Shown: piece after piece, positions 7,726 through 15,671 of the stretch
How the letters are laid out: each line of letters begins with the position of its first letter
How positions within the stretch are numbered: the stretch's first letter is position 1
Assembly: GCA_009746045.1 (NCBI GenBank)
Contig: RPFO01000078.1
Coordinates: 1 to 64,000, forward strand
Source: Mesostigma viride
Lineage: Eukaryota > Streptophyta > Mesostigmatophyceae > Mesostigmatales > Mesostigmataceae
Reading direction: 5' to 3'
DNA length: 64,000 nt
Notes under the pieces: model-generated
Told to the model about the DNA's origin: nothing
What the model saw: the letters and a program-made list of their open reading frames with translations, nothing else
The model's database searches: none
Made by a program: the position numbers and the translations under genes

Positions 7726-8839
7726 TCGATGGATCGCAAATAACCCCGAGTGTGCGGAAAAAATCGGCTTGCAGGCGACCTCTCCACCCTCGCCGGAGCC
7801 ACCGCACCACGAGGAATCGCCTGCGCGAGCTGGAGGAGGGCGGTACTGGACCTTCGACGAGGCCGTCGCCGCAGCGGAAGCGCGACCAGAGCAGCACGAG
7901 CGTGGCAGGCCATCGAAGGAGCGCGGGGCGACTCGCAAGACCGCTTTGGGATACATTGGCAGGATGCGGGTCCTGCTCGACAAACTGGGGTGCTCGCAGT
8001 ACGAGTCCGTTGATTGCCTTGCCGACACAGCTCGTGTTCTTCGCGTGGTGCACGAGACATCAGAACCCAAGCGCAAGACCCAGCACTCGAAGGACGACGC
8101 CTGGAGGGAGAATGAGAAGCAGCTCCTCGGGGTCATCAACGGCGTGAACCGAATGATGCCGCCCGAGAAGAGGCTCCCAAGTCACGTTACGGACGCGTAC
8201 ACTGCTCGCGTCAGGGAGCTGAAGGTTGGTGACCTGGACAGACGGTTTGACCGTGCCGAGAACAAGCCGCTGAGGTACACGTACGAACAGCTCCAGAAGA
8301 TCGCCAAAGCAGAGTACGAAGCCGATCCCACGTCCGACGCCGCGCTCATGGGCTTGATCTATCTCTCGGGTGAAGATCTACCACCGACGCGTTACAATCA
8401 CGACCAGATGCGCATCGTCGACTCGGTCGCTGAGCTAGGACCGCACGAGAACGGCTACATCCCGAGCGAGAGGAGATTCTACATCCAGAATTTCAAAACG
8501 CAGCACAGCATGCCAGTTTATGACGTCGTCATCCCGAAGAAGTACGGAAAGCTCATCAAAGCGTTGGATGCCCGTGCTAAGGCTGGACAGAAATTCCTTT
8601 TCGAATCAGAGCCTGGCATTCCGATCAAACACGAGCTCTACAGCGCCCGTTACAACCGGATTTACGGAGGCATCGACGCCACGCGACAAGCATACATCAC
8701 TCGTTTCCTGAAGGGCGCTTCATTTAAGAAACGTAAATGGGCTGGCGACATGATGGGCCATGACGTACTGACAGGAGCCGTTTACGAGAGGCAGGGTGGC
8801 GAGACTGGCGGACGTCGGCTGAGGCCGAGGAAAAGGTAG
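7577..8839 (+). CDS. Tyrosine recombinase (viral integrase)
   Basis: A 420-residue protein with a tyrosine recombinase catalytic domain in the C-terminal half. Visible candidate active-site residues are R272 (LPPTRYNHDQM), K307 (IQNFKTQ), R370 (IDATRQAYITRFL), H395 (MMGHDV) and Y403 (AVYERQ), in the family order R-K-x-x-R-H-Y. Box II has Ala-Thr-Arg in place of the usual His-x-x-Arg. Residues 120-220 form the helical core-binding domain and residues 1-70 are basic. It presumably integrates the viral genome in the nucleus, as tyrosine recombinases do in many algal polinton-like viruses. The ATG at 7577 overlaps the upstream gene; M6 (7592) is an alternative. Confidence 0.75.
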   Translation: MFSHQMTVTVEERREQWRRAQAKRRAIARDQTNCISAKSKVKKGVWNPSDRWIANNPECAEKIGLQATSPPSPEPPHHEESPARAGGGRYWTFDEAVAAAEARPEQHERGRPSKERGATRKTALGYIGRMRVLLDKLGCSQYESVDCLADTARVLRVVHETSEPKRKTQHSKDDAWRENEKQLLGVINGVNRMMPPEKRLPSHVTDAYTARVRELKVGDLDRRFDRAENKPLRYTYEQLQKIAKAEYEADPTSDAALMGLIYLSGEDLPPTRYNHDQMRIVDSVAELGPHENGYIPSERRFYIQNFKTQHSMPVYDVVIPKKYGKLIKALDARAKAGQKFLFESEPGIPIKHELYSARYNRIYGGIDATRQAYITRFLKGASFKKRKWAGDMMGHDVLTGAVYERQGGETGGRRLRPRKR

Positions 8840-9013
8840 ATAGTTTCCCGTGGGAAATTTTCATGAATGTCGAAAAGGGTATTCTAAACTGCATGCATTA
8901 TACAGGGAATATAAAAGTTCCATGGGAACATTTTTATCGAGGGTCGAGGTTCGAGGGGTTATTCTTTAATCGAAACTTTTTTTTTCTGAACATACGGTAT
9001 ACAACCTTCCAGA
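8840..9013. promoter_or_regulatory. Intergenic region with inverted repeats before the primase-helicase
   Basis: The gap between recombinase and primase-helicase is AT-rich and contains near-palindromes TTTCCCGTGGGAAA (8845-8858) and GTTCCATGGGAAC (about 8919-8931). A perfect 18-bp palindrome CGTGGGAGATCTCCCACG lies just inside the next ORF at 9093-9110, and a half site CTCTCCCACGA follows at about 9125. The repeated core is CCCRYGGGA. These may be binding sites for the origin-binding helicase or an autoregulatory operator. No experimental support is visible. Confidence 0.4.
8981..9001 (+). promoter_or_regulatory. Second copy of the TCTGAACAT promoter-like motif
   Basis: TTTTTCTGAACAT followed by ACGGTATAC, 13 bases before the ATG at 9014. 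It matches the motif at 7210-7229 in sequence and in distance to the start codon, which supports 9014 as the true start of the primase-helicase. Confidence 0.45.
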
Positions 9014-11800
9014 ATGGTCTCGAACCTCAACCTGCATGACGACACGGTCGCCCGACACGACGTAACCGACAAGCCGACACGATTCGATTCCTCGTGGGAG
9101 ATCTCCCACGGGAATAAAGGCGGACTCTCCCACGACAATCCACACTCTTGCGCTCACACAACCTCTAAGATGTCGACCGCCGCGGAATTTGTTCCTCTGT
9201 GGTTCGCGTCGAAAGATACGCCTTTCTTTGCTCGGACGCCAGGGGTGATGTACTCGTACGAAGAGGAAAAACCCCAAGACGCTTCGGAGGCGTATGGTCG
9301 CTCTCGTGGGATGAAGTACATCATGGCGCTGAACACGTACAAAAAAACGAACATGTATGCCGCTTTCGGGTGCAGGGAGGACTTGATCAAGACCCACGCG
9401 GAGTTATCAACAAGCGATCCGCATTTGCTAGAAATTCTATCCCCCGACGTGAGCGTCGTCCCATATTTCGATTTTGACTGGGAAACGGAAGAACCCATCG
9501 ACTACCAGCTGGAGAAGTACGCAAAAGCGGCCATATCCATGTTCTTCAACGACGTGTACGAGATAAATGTCGAGGAAGAGCGAGATATGCGGGTCCTTAT
9601 TGGCCATCGCGTCAGGAGCGGCATTTTCAAGAACTCTGTTCATGTCACGGTGCCGACGATCTACATCCCGACAATGGAGGATCGTGTCAAGATGGGAGAG
9701 CTTTTTCAGTCGTTTCTTCTTCAGTGCGCGATGGATTTATCTTCAGGATATCAGTCTGAGGTGTGCCAGAGACTCGTCAAGTCCCAGCACTCGAAAGAGG
9801 ATTGGGAGGACATGCACGCGAACGGGAACCCGATTGTGGAGAAAACAACTGGCGTTTGGGCGCCTAAACACGACATCAAGTTTTGCTACGATAGAATGAT
9901 CTATTCGAGGTACCGGGCCTTTCGCATGATAGGGATGAAGAAGCGCGGAGACAGCGGCGAGGACGCGTACCTCCGCCCAGTCCCAGGGGGTAGTTCCGAC
10001 GTCGGCGAATATTTGGTGACTGTCTTCAACGAAGAGGGACTGACCCGGCTCCCCCATGTCGATGATGCGGAACTATCCGAAACGAGCCATACAGTGTTTC
10101 GAGGGTATGGGAAGACTATCCAACCACCTCAGGGCCTGGACATCTCGCCATCCATCGAAGCAATGAAAAAGTTTTCGCCTGGATGCAAGTTTATGCGCAC
10201 AACCTGTAAAGAATCCGATCGAGGTGTCGCAACGTTCGTCAAGTACTCCGTCGACTCTGTGGATCCGTTATGCAGGATCTGCCTCAAGATACACGACAAC
10301 AACGGGCCTTATAACCTGCTACTCCCTAATGGCGCTGTACAGTACAGATGCCACCAGGACTCACAGCACCGATTCATCGAGATCTCCCCGCCCGTGATGA
10401 AGCTCGCGGACTCGGACAAAGTGCCGTTCACTCACACGTACTCGTCCGAGAAAATCAGGCCTTTCAGCTGGGATGCGCTATTTAGAGGCCCGCACAAGAG
10501 CACCATCCTCGTCCAGTCCAACTGCGGGACAGGTAAATCTGAGAGGATTCGTGAACTCGTCAACGAGGCGGTGAGGAGGGATCCAGGTATTCGCGTGTGC
10601 TGCATGGTGGCTAACATCAGCCTGTCCAAGGAGGAGGATCGCAACTACAAGTCTCTTGGCGAGCGCGGGAGGACGATTGCATGGGAGGACAACGCGTTCC
10701 ATATCTTGTCCAGTGACCCGAATTTCCGTCACTACCTGAGCGGTCAGAAGGGGATGATGTCTGATGACAGGGTGCTGGTCGTTCTTAACAGCATCTTGCG
10801 CGTCACAGACCAACCGTTCGATCTCCTCATCCTAGACGAAATATATAACACCCTCACCGCGATTTCGCAGGGCCACGTGAAATACAAGCGCGAGGTGTTG
10901 AGGAAGTTCATCAGGCTAATTGAGACGTCCAAGGTCGTGATTGCATTAGACGCTACCGTTACTCGAAAGGTATACGATTTCATAGCGGCCTATCGCGCGG
11001 CGGACACTATGGAGGTGGATTGCAACACCTTCAGGCGCCCTACCAACAGGACTCTGCGATGGGTGGATGTGACATCAGAAAAGAACTGGCGAAAGGTCTG
11101 CGTGGACAGGTTTGTTACTGAGTGTCAGAGGAGGATAGAGGCGGGGGAGAGGATCTTCTGCCCAATGTCTGGAAAAAAAGAGGCCGCCATGGCGTATGAG
11201 GTATTAAAAAAAATCACGGAGCAGAAAAAGAGTGGTCGCCTTTACACTAGCCTGACAAGCAAAGAGGATCTAGAGGTTGGTGCGAATGCTGCGTGGGCTG
11301 ACCTTGACTTTCTGATTTTCAGCCCAACGATCACGGTTGGAGTCAGCTACACGGAGCACACGTTCGACAGCATGGTGGGGATGTTCATCAACGGGGATAA
11401 CTACGCGAGCTACACGACAACCCTCCAGCAAATTTTTAGGGTTCGCCATCTAGTCAAGGGAGAGATGGTAATCTTCTACCGAGACGATACTTCGCTCATT
11501 AACCGCCCCCCAACGGACTACGGCACGATCGTCGAGAACATGATCGCGGGGGACACTGCGCTCATCCAGCTGCTGTTCGACAACGCCGACGTAGTCTGCG
11601 ACTGGAGCGCGGACAAGTCGCGTATCTATGACAGAAATTGCCCCAAGTTCCGTCTCTTCTGCCGGAACCAGCAAGATCTCGCGGTGTCGAGGTCCCACTA
11701 CAAGGGAAATCTCATCAAGATACTGACGGAGGACTACGGCGTGGAGGTGTCGGCTGTGGAGGAGTTGGGGGACATCGACGCCCCCCGCTTCCGGTACTAG
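9014..11800 (+). CDS. Primase-helicase: AEP-like primase fused to OBP-like SF2 helicase
   Basis: A 928-residue replication protein. The N-terminal archaeo-eukaryotic primase-like domain shows a DhD motif at D153/D155 (PYFDFDWE), an SxH motif at S208/H210 (FKNSVHV), and a later basic motif (IYSRYRAFRMIG, about 297-306). A zinc-binding cluster follows (C420, C423, C446, H447/H452). The helicase has Walker A at 502-509 (SNCGTGKS), DEIY at 608-611, ALDATVT, then FSPTITVGVSY and an arginine-finger region QQIFRVRH. The helicase pattern is that of herpesvirus UL9-type origin-binding proteins and their giant-virus relatives. No DNA polymerase is visible, so elongation may rely on the host. The first 52 residues look unconserved; M53 (9170) is an alternative start. 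The frame ends just after a C6 run (11781-11786). Confidence 0.75.
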   Translation: MVSNLNLHDDTVARHDVTDKPTRFDSSWEISHGNKGGLSHDNPHSCAHTTSKMSTAAEFVPLWFASKDTPFFARTPGVMYSYEEEKPQDASEAYGRSRGMKYIMALNTYKKTNMYAAFGCREDLIKTHAELSTSDPHLLEILSPDVSVVPYFDFDWETEEPIDYQLEKYAKAAISMFFNDVYEINVEEERDMRVLIGHRVRSGIFKNSVHVTVPTIYIPTMEDRVKMGELFQSFLLQCAMDLSSGYQSEVCQRLVKSQHSKEDWEDMHANGNPIVEKTTGVWAPKHDIKFCYDRMIYSRYRAFRMIGMKKRGDSGEDAYLRPVPGGSSDVGEYLVTVFNEEGLTRLPHVDDAELSETSHTVFRGYGKTIQPPQGLDISPSIEAMKKFSPGCKFMRTTCKESDRGVATFVKYSVDSVDPLCRICLKIHDNNGPYNLLLPNGAVQYRCHQDSQHRFIEISPPVMKLADSDKVPFTHTYSSEKIRPFSWDALFRGPHKSTILVQSNCGTGKSERIRELVNEAVRRDPGIRVCCMVANISLSKEEDRNYKSLGERGRTIAWEDNAFHILSSDPNFRHYLSGQKGMMSDDRVLVVLNSILRVTDQPFDLLILDEIYNTLTAISQGHVKYKREVLRKFIRLIETSKVVIALDATVTRKVYDFIAAYRAADTMEVDCNTFRRPTNRTLRWVDVTSEKNWRKVCVDRFVTECQRRIEAGERIFCPMSGKKEAAMAYEVLKKITEQKKSGRLYTSLTSKEDLEVGANAAWADLDFLIFSPTITVGVSYTEHTFDSMVGMFINGDNYASYTTTLQQIFRVRHLVKGEMVIFYRDDTSLINRPPTDYGTIVENMIAGDTALIQLLFDNADVVCDWSADKSRIYDRNCPKFRLFCRNQQDLAVSRSHYKGNLIKILTEDYGVEVSAVEELGDIDAPRFRY

Positions 11801-12600
11801 AAGATCCGGACAAGGACAGGGAGGTGGTGCTTCTGAGCGAGGAGGAGTACAAGGATCTAGAGGGGAGAATCGGCGGCACGGTTCCACTTTCACCGTACGA
11901 AATGCGTCTGAAGGCGGTGTACGAATTGACTCATCGGTTGTATGAGATTCCGTATGATCTCATCGACGACGAGCTCCCTCAAATTCTGGACAAGGAGATG
12001 GGGAGGAAGGCGTACGTTGGCGTTCGGCAATATTCGAAGTTGACGGGACTAGGAACCAAGGAGCATTTCAGAGACAATCTGTTGATTCTGCAGAAGTCAG
12101 AGTCCTTGTTTGATTTGAAGGCGTATTCTCGTTTTGGACTAGCACAGTCTCTGGCCATTACGCTCAAGCTACTAGAAGGGACGCCTATCATCGACTTCAT
12201 CACGACGGCTGATCCGTCCAATCTCACAATGAAGTTGACGCGCGACGAGACGATTGCACTAGGGAATAGAATTGACGGCGAAATTGCCGACAAGGCCTGG
12301 TTCATGCGCTCAACATTTGGATACCAACGGCGAGCAGGCGAGGCTGGTAGGTTGTCTTTTGCACAGTGTAGCGGGCTCGTCAACAGGTTGTTAAGCCCAA
12401 CTCTGGGAATTTCTGCCAAAGGGTCAAAGGGCAACAGCCGTGGCGGTGGTTGCTTGGAAATTTCGAAGGCGGACATGCATGCGTTTCTTGATAGGTATAA
12501 ACCCTCGTGGTGGGGCGATGAGAAGGATTATTCGATCACGTCGTTGTCTGGCCTGTCGATGGATGAAATCGCTCCTTTCCTGCATGGAGCGGATAAGTAA
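11785..12600 (+). pseudogene. C-terminal domain of the primase-helicase, in the -1 frame
   Basis: After the C6 run at 11781-11786 the -1 frame stays open for about 270 codons to the stop at 12598-12600. It begins PLPVLEDPDKDREVVLLSEEEY and contains a helical domain (SPYEMRLKAVYELTHRLYEIP, VGVRQYSKLTGLGTKEHF). There is no ATG placed to make a clean separate gene, and protein-like sequence is continuous across the run. One polypeptide of about 1190 residues broken by a one-base loss, an assembly homopolymer error, or slippage at the C run all fit. Canonical -1 slippery spacing (X XXY YYZ) is not met. A C-terminal helical domain is usual in this helicase family. Confidence 0.5.
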
Positions 12601-12772
12601 TTTTAATATTTTAATAAAAGCCTGTTTTTCTGTCATGCATTTCTTTGTAAAAACGGTTTACAACCTCCAAGACGTCGCGCTCACTGTCTCCTCGTCTTCG
12701 AGTAGACGTCGATCCGGTTCCGGTCACACCCCGCCGCGCGGCCCTCGCCGGCTCCCTCACCCTGCGAGGCCA

Positions 12773-13257
12773 TGGCGAAAAATTGGGCGGTCTTTTCTTA
12801 AGAGTAAGTACGTGCAATTTTTCGCCACATCCAACAACCCACGCCACCTCAGCGCCGGCCAGTGGGGGAAGGTGGCGAAAAATTGGGCGTTCTTTATATA
12901 AGAGTAAGTACGTGCAATTTTTCGCCATCACTCTCACACCTTGACAAACACCTCCTATACCCCGCGCCAAGGGGTGGCAGGGTGGCGAAAAATTGGGCGT
13001 TCTTTATATAAGAGTAAGTACGTGCAATTTTTCGCCATTACTCTCACACCTTGACAAACACCTCCTATGACCCGCGCCAAGGGGTGGCAGGGTGGCGAAA
13101 AATTGGGCGTTCTTTATATAAGAGTAAGTACGTGCAATTTTTCGCCATCACTCTCACACCTTGACAAACACCTCCTATGACCCGCGCCAAGGGGTGGCAG
13201 GGTGGCGAAAAATTGGGCGTTCTTTATATAAGAGTAAGTACGTGCAATTTTTCGCCA
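12773..13257. repeat. Array of five 55-bp inverted-repeat units, candidate origin
   Basis: Units at 12773-12827, 12873-12927, 12983-13037, 13093-13147 and 13203-13257 (periods 100, 110, 110, 110). Each has perfect 13-base arms TGGCGAAAAATTG / CAATTTTTCGCCA around a 29-base core. The core contains CTTTATATAAGAG and AGTAAGTACG, and is identical in units 2-5; unit 1 differs in the core. Spacers between units 3-5 are near identical. Paired arms around an AT-rich core resemble the architecture of origin-binding-protein origins. An element-terminal repeat, satellite or TATA-type promoter array are alternatives. Confidence 0.7.
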
Positions 13258-13373
13258 TCCTTGTCACACCCCAACCCCTCACAACTGCCGGGGTGGTGAC
13301 AGATGCCAGCCTAAATGTCACAACCTGGTGAGCAGTGGTGGCAGGGGGGCACTTCTGTTTTTGCAAGTGGTTC

Positions 13374-13400
13374 AGGGTTTTAGGGTTTAGGGCTTAGGGT
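13374..13400 (+). repeat. Short interstitial telomere-like repeat
   Basis: AGGGTTTTAGGGTTTAGGGC followed by TTAGGGT: about four TTTAGGG/TTTTAGGG units. Around it (13258-13524) are only short direct repeats (GGTCACTATAGGG twice, GATGACGGAAT variants) and no gene. Such units are telomeric in green algae and plants. Here they are internal. Confidence 0.6.
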
Positions 13401-13524
13401 GAGACCCCATCCTAGGCCGCGGTCACTATAGGGTCACTATAGGGGTGGCAGATGCCAGCATAAGGGTGGTGCACTTCTCCTAGTCGCGATGACGGAATGA
13501 TGACGGAATGATGATGGAAGCTAC

Positions 13525-14140
13525 TTAATTAATTAATAGACACGTGACTGCGTCACGTGAGCATAAGTCCTCAGTGGGAGGGGAACATGGGATGGAATGG
13601 ATGGTATAAGCTATCTAGGTCCTAGTTACAGGGGTGTGGGCACCGCGGCCCGAATCGCTATTATGAATGCCATACTTGGTCACACGCGGAGCCCCCACAG
13701 GCTTGGGGGTGGTCTCCTTCATCACTACTTGCCATGTATCCTTGCGCACCATCTGCCTCCATATTACAGACAAACCAGGAGGCTGCCCGGGTGTGAGCCC
13801 GTCACGTCTAGTGTAGCACATGTCCATGCCGAGTCTATCACGAAAAGTCCACGGGTGGCGGCCCTGCCGCGCGCGGCCAGGGGCACGCCAGGTGAGGACA
13901 CATATCGCCCGGGCTGGGCGGGCTGGGTGCCAGCTAGTCTATCTGATGTATCTACCTGATCTGTGCGGGCCAGGTGCCCGGCTAGGCCCAGGCGCCTGTG
14001 CCTAATAATGTGGGAAACATAGGGCAAATCAGCGTACAAATCCTCATTACTAATGTGCAAACCAAAGGGGATGTTAAGGGCCTTGCGCAGCATCTTGGTG
14101 ACGGCGCCGTCGAGTTGTTGCTCCAGCTCCTGCGTCAGTG
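13525..14140 (-). mobile_element. 5'-truncated LINE copy, 3' part of ORF2
   Basis: Leftward LINE remnant. On the minus strand, 14093-13764 encodes the typical C-terminal region of a LINE ORF2 (MLRKALNIPFGLHISNEDLY, then RRLGLAGHLARTDQVDT). The element ends at a run of TTAA units (13525-13537), a microsatellite-like 3' tail seen in several LINE clades. A homologous copy is at 26356-26949, about 90 percent identical by eye, and it continues at 36186. The coding frame is disrupted. Confidence 0.7.
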
Positions 14141-14146
14141 TCCCCC

Positions 14147-14264
14147 TTAATTAATTAATTAATAGACACGTGACTGCGTCACGTGAGCATAAGTCCTCAG
14201 TGGGAGGGGAAAATGGGATGGAATGGATGGTGTAAGTTATCTAGGTCCTAGTTATAGGGTTGCG
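14147..14264 (-). mobile_element. Very short second LINE 3' end
   Basis: Immediately beyond the first copy the same 3' terminal sequence starts again: a TTAA tail, then ATAGACACGTGACTGCGTCA and about 100 bases matching 13538-13640, before diverging. It is a severely 5'-truncated insertion in the same orientation. The stretch 14265-14732 after it holds no feature I can support. Confidence 0.6.
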
Positions 14265-14732
14265 GGCCCCTTTGTTGTCATGCAACACGTGCGCCTGCAG
14301 GGATTGGAAGCTCCGCGTTTCCCCCACGGTCCGCATGTGTATAATGGGTTATAATTAATTATAAGTTAGGTATGACAGCTATTCTTGGACGCATGACAGT
14401 CCGACGTTGTGTTACAAGGAGCAATTGTCCGAATAATCGAGCAGAGCTGAGAATCATCCTTAGGGAATTAGCGTGCTGGCCAGGGCCTACAAGACAGTCC
14501 ACTATTATGTGCAGATCTAGCCCACGCCAACTACTAGGGTCGGAGGTAAGTTGCAAGTTCTTGATCTGGTTGTTGATATCCCCCGTAACCTCCAGGCCAA
14601 TGGAGCCTGGTCAACGGGGGTTGACTGAGAACGCATTATGCCCTGGGTACCGTTGCCAACCGCAACCTCTCATTTCACACATTCCAGCACAGGCAAGTGT
14701 GGTCGAAGCCATCCTAGCCTTCCACGCCGGTA

Positions 14733-15542
14733 TTACAACCAAATCCAGCCTCCCCTTCGCAAAGGCCCTAGAATCCACTTGAGCCAAATTCCCTGAATCC
14801 TCCACAACAACAGCTCCAAACGCCCACTCAGGCTCTGACAACTGCTGCCGAGCGGTGAGGTCCTCGACATAGGGCCCTTATTGTACACCAACTCAAACTG
14901 CATGGCTGCATATAGCTCCGGCGTCAATTCGCCCACTCTTTGAAAGGCCACGCATGAAGAGAGAATCTCGTGCATGAGCAAGCCTCCCAAGCCCCTGCCC
15001 GCCAGCCCGCCGCGCATGGCTACCCAAAAGGCAACGTTCCCTCGACCTTCCCCATCAAACGCCGACACGAAATACACGATTTTCCTGGAGTCAAAGGTGC
15101 CCACTCGGCTAGCTATCTGCGCGTCAAGCCAGTCCAGCAGGGCCCTACTCACACCATCCCCCGCCTTAACCTTTGCCAAGGTGAGTGCCAGGGTTTTCAC
15201 ATCCCGGTTGGTAAAGGACGCAGGCCTCGCGTCCCACCGCGCCCACACCTGGTCGAGCACCAGCAAGTACCTGAGGTCCCTGGCAAGCACGAGCCTCTCT
15301 AACATCGCCAGCAGCTGGGAGATGCGCGGTCTAGTACTGCTAGAATCGTCCTGACCATCCTCATGTTGTCCGGGGTTGGCCGTTCGCTCTCTCACCTCTT
15401 CCTCCGCAGCTGCAAGCACAAAGGAACTGTGTGCAAATGGAATTGTGTGGAATGCATGGTGTGTGGGATTAGTAGTGTGGCCACAACGACAATGTGGGCG
15501 GCATCGTGTGACTGATGTCATTTGGGTGCCAACTAAGCACAC
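14733..15542 (-). pseudogene. Remnant with OPR-like helical repeats
   Basis: A minus-strand ORF of 269 codons whose middle (about 15400-14880) reads as tandem helical hairpins: FTNRDVKTLALTLAKVKAG, then FDSRKIVYFVSAFDGEGRG, then a further pair. The 'F-x-x-[DR]-x-[KV]-x-[LY]-[AFV]' pattern, about 38 residues long, recalls octatricopeptide (OPR) repeats of chlorophyte organelle RNA-binding proteins. The N-terminal 50 residues and the Trp-rich end look non-coding. It lies between two telomere-like repeats. A decayed gene fragment is the most likely reading; the repeat assignment is by eye. Confidence 0.35.
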
Positions 15543-15601
15543 CCGTACTGCAATGGAGCCCCACGTTGGATTTGGCCCTGCACGACGGCTTTGTCGAATG
15601 C

Positions 15602-15671
15602 AACCCCTACTAAAAGGGGTTGGTAACCCTAAAACCCTAAAACCCTAAACCCCTACTAAAAGGGGTTGGTT
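15602..15671 (-). repeat. Interstitial telomere repeat flanked by a 22-bp direct repeat
   Basis: CCCTAAAACCCTAAAACCCT (Chlamydomonas-type TTTTAGGG on the minus strand) lies between two copies of ACCCCTACTAAAAGGGGTTGG, itself containing the inverted pair ACCCC/GGGGT. The orientation is opposite to the telomere-like repeat at 13374. This looks like an inserted or repaired telomeric tract. Confidence 0.6.

Noticed and set aside
12773-13257. CRISPR-like array
   Set aside because: Units are palindromic with near-identical spacers in a eukaryotic viral context; no cas genes.
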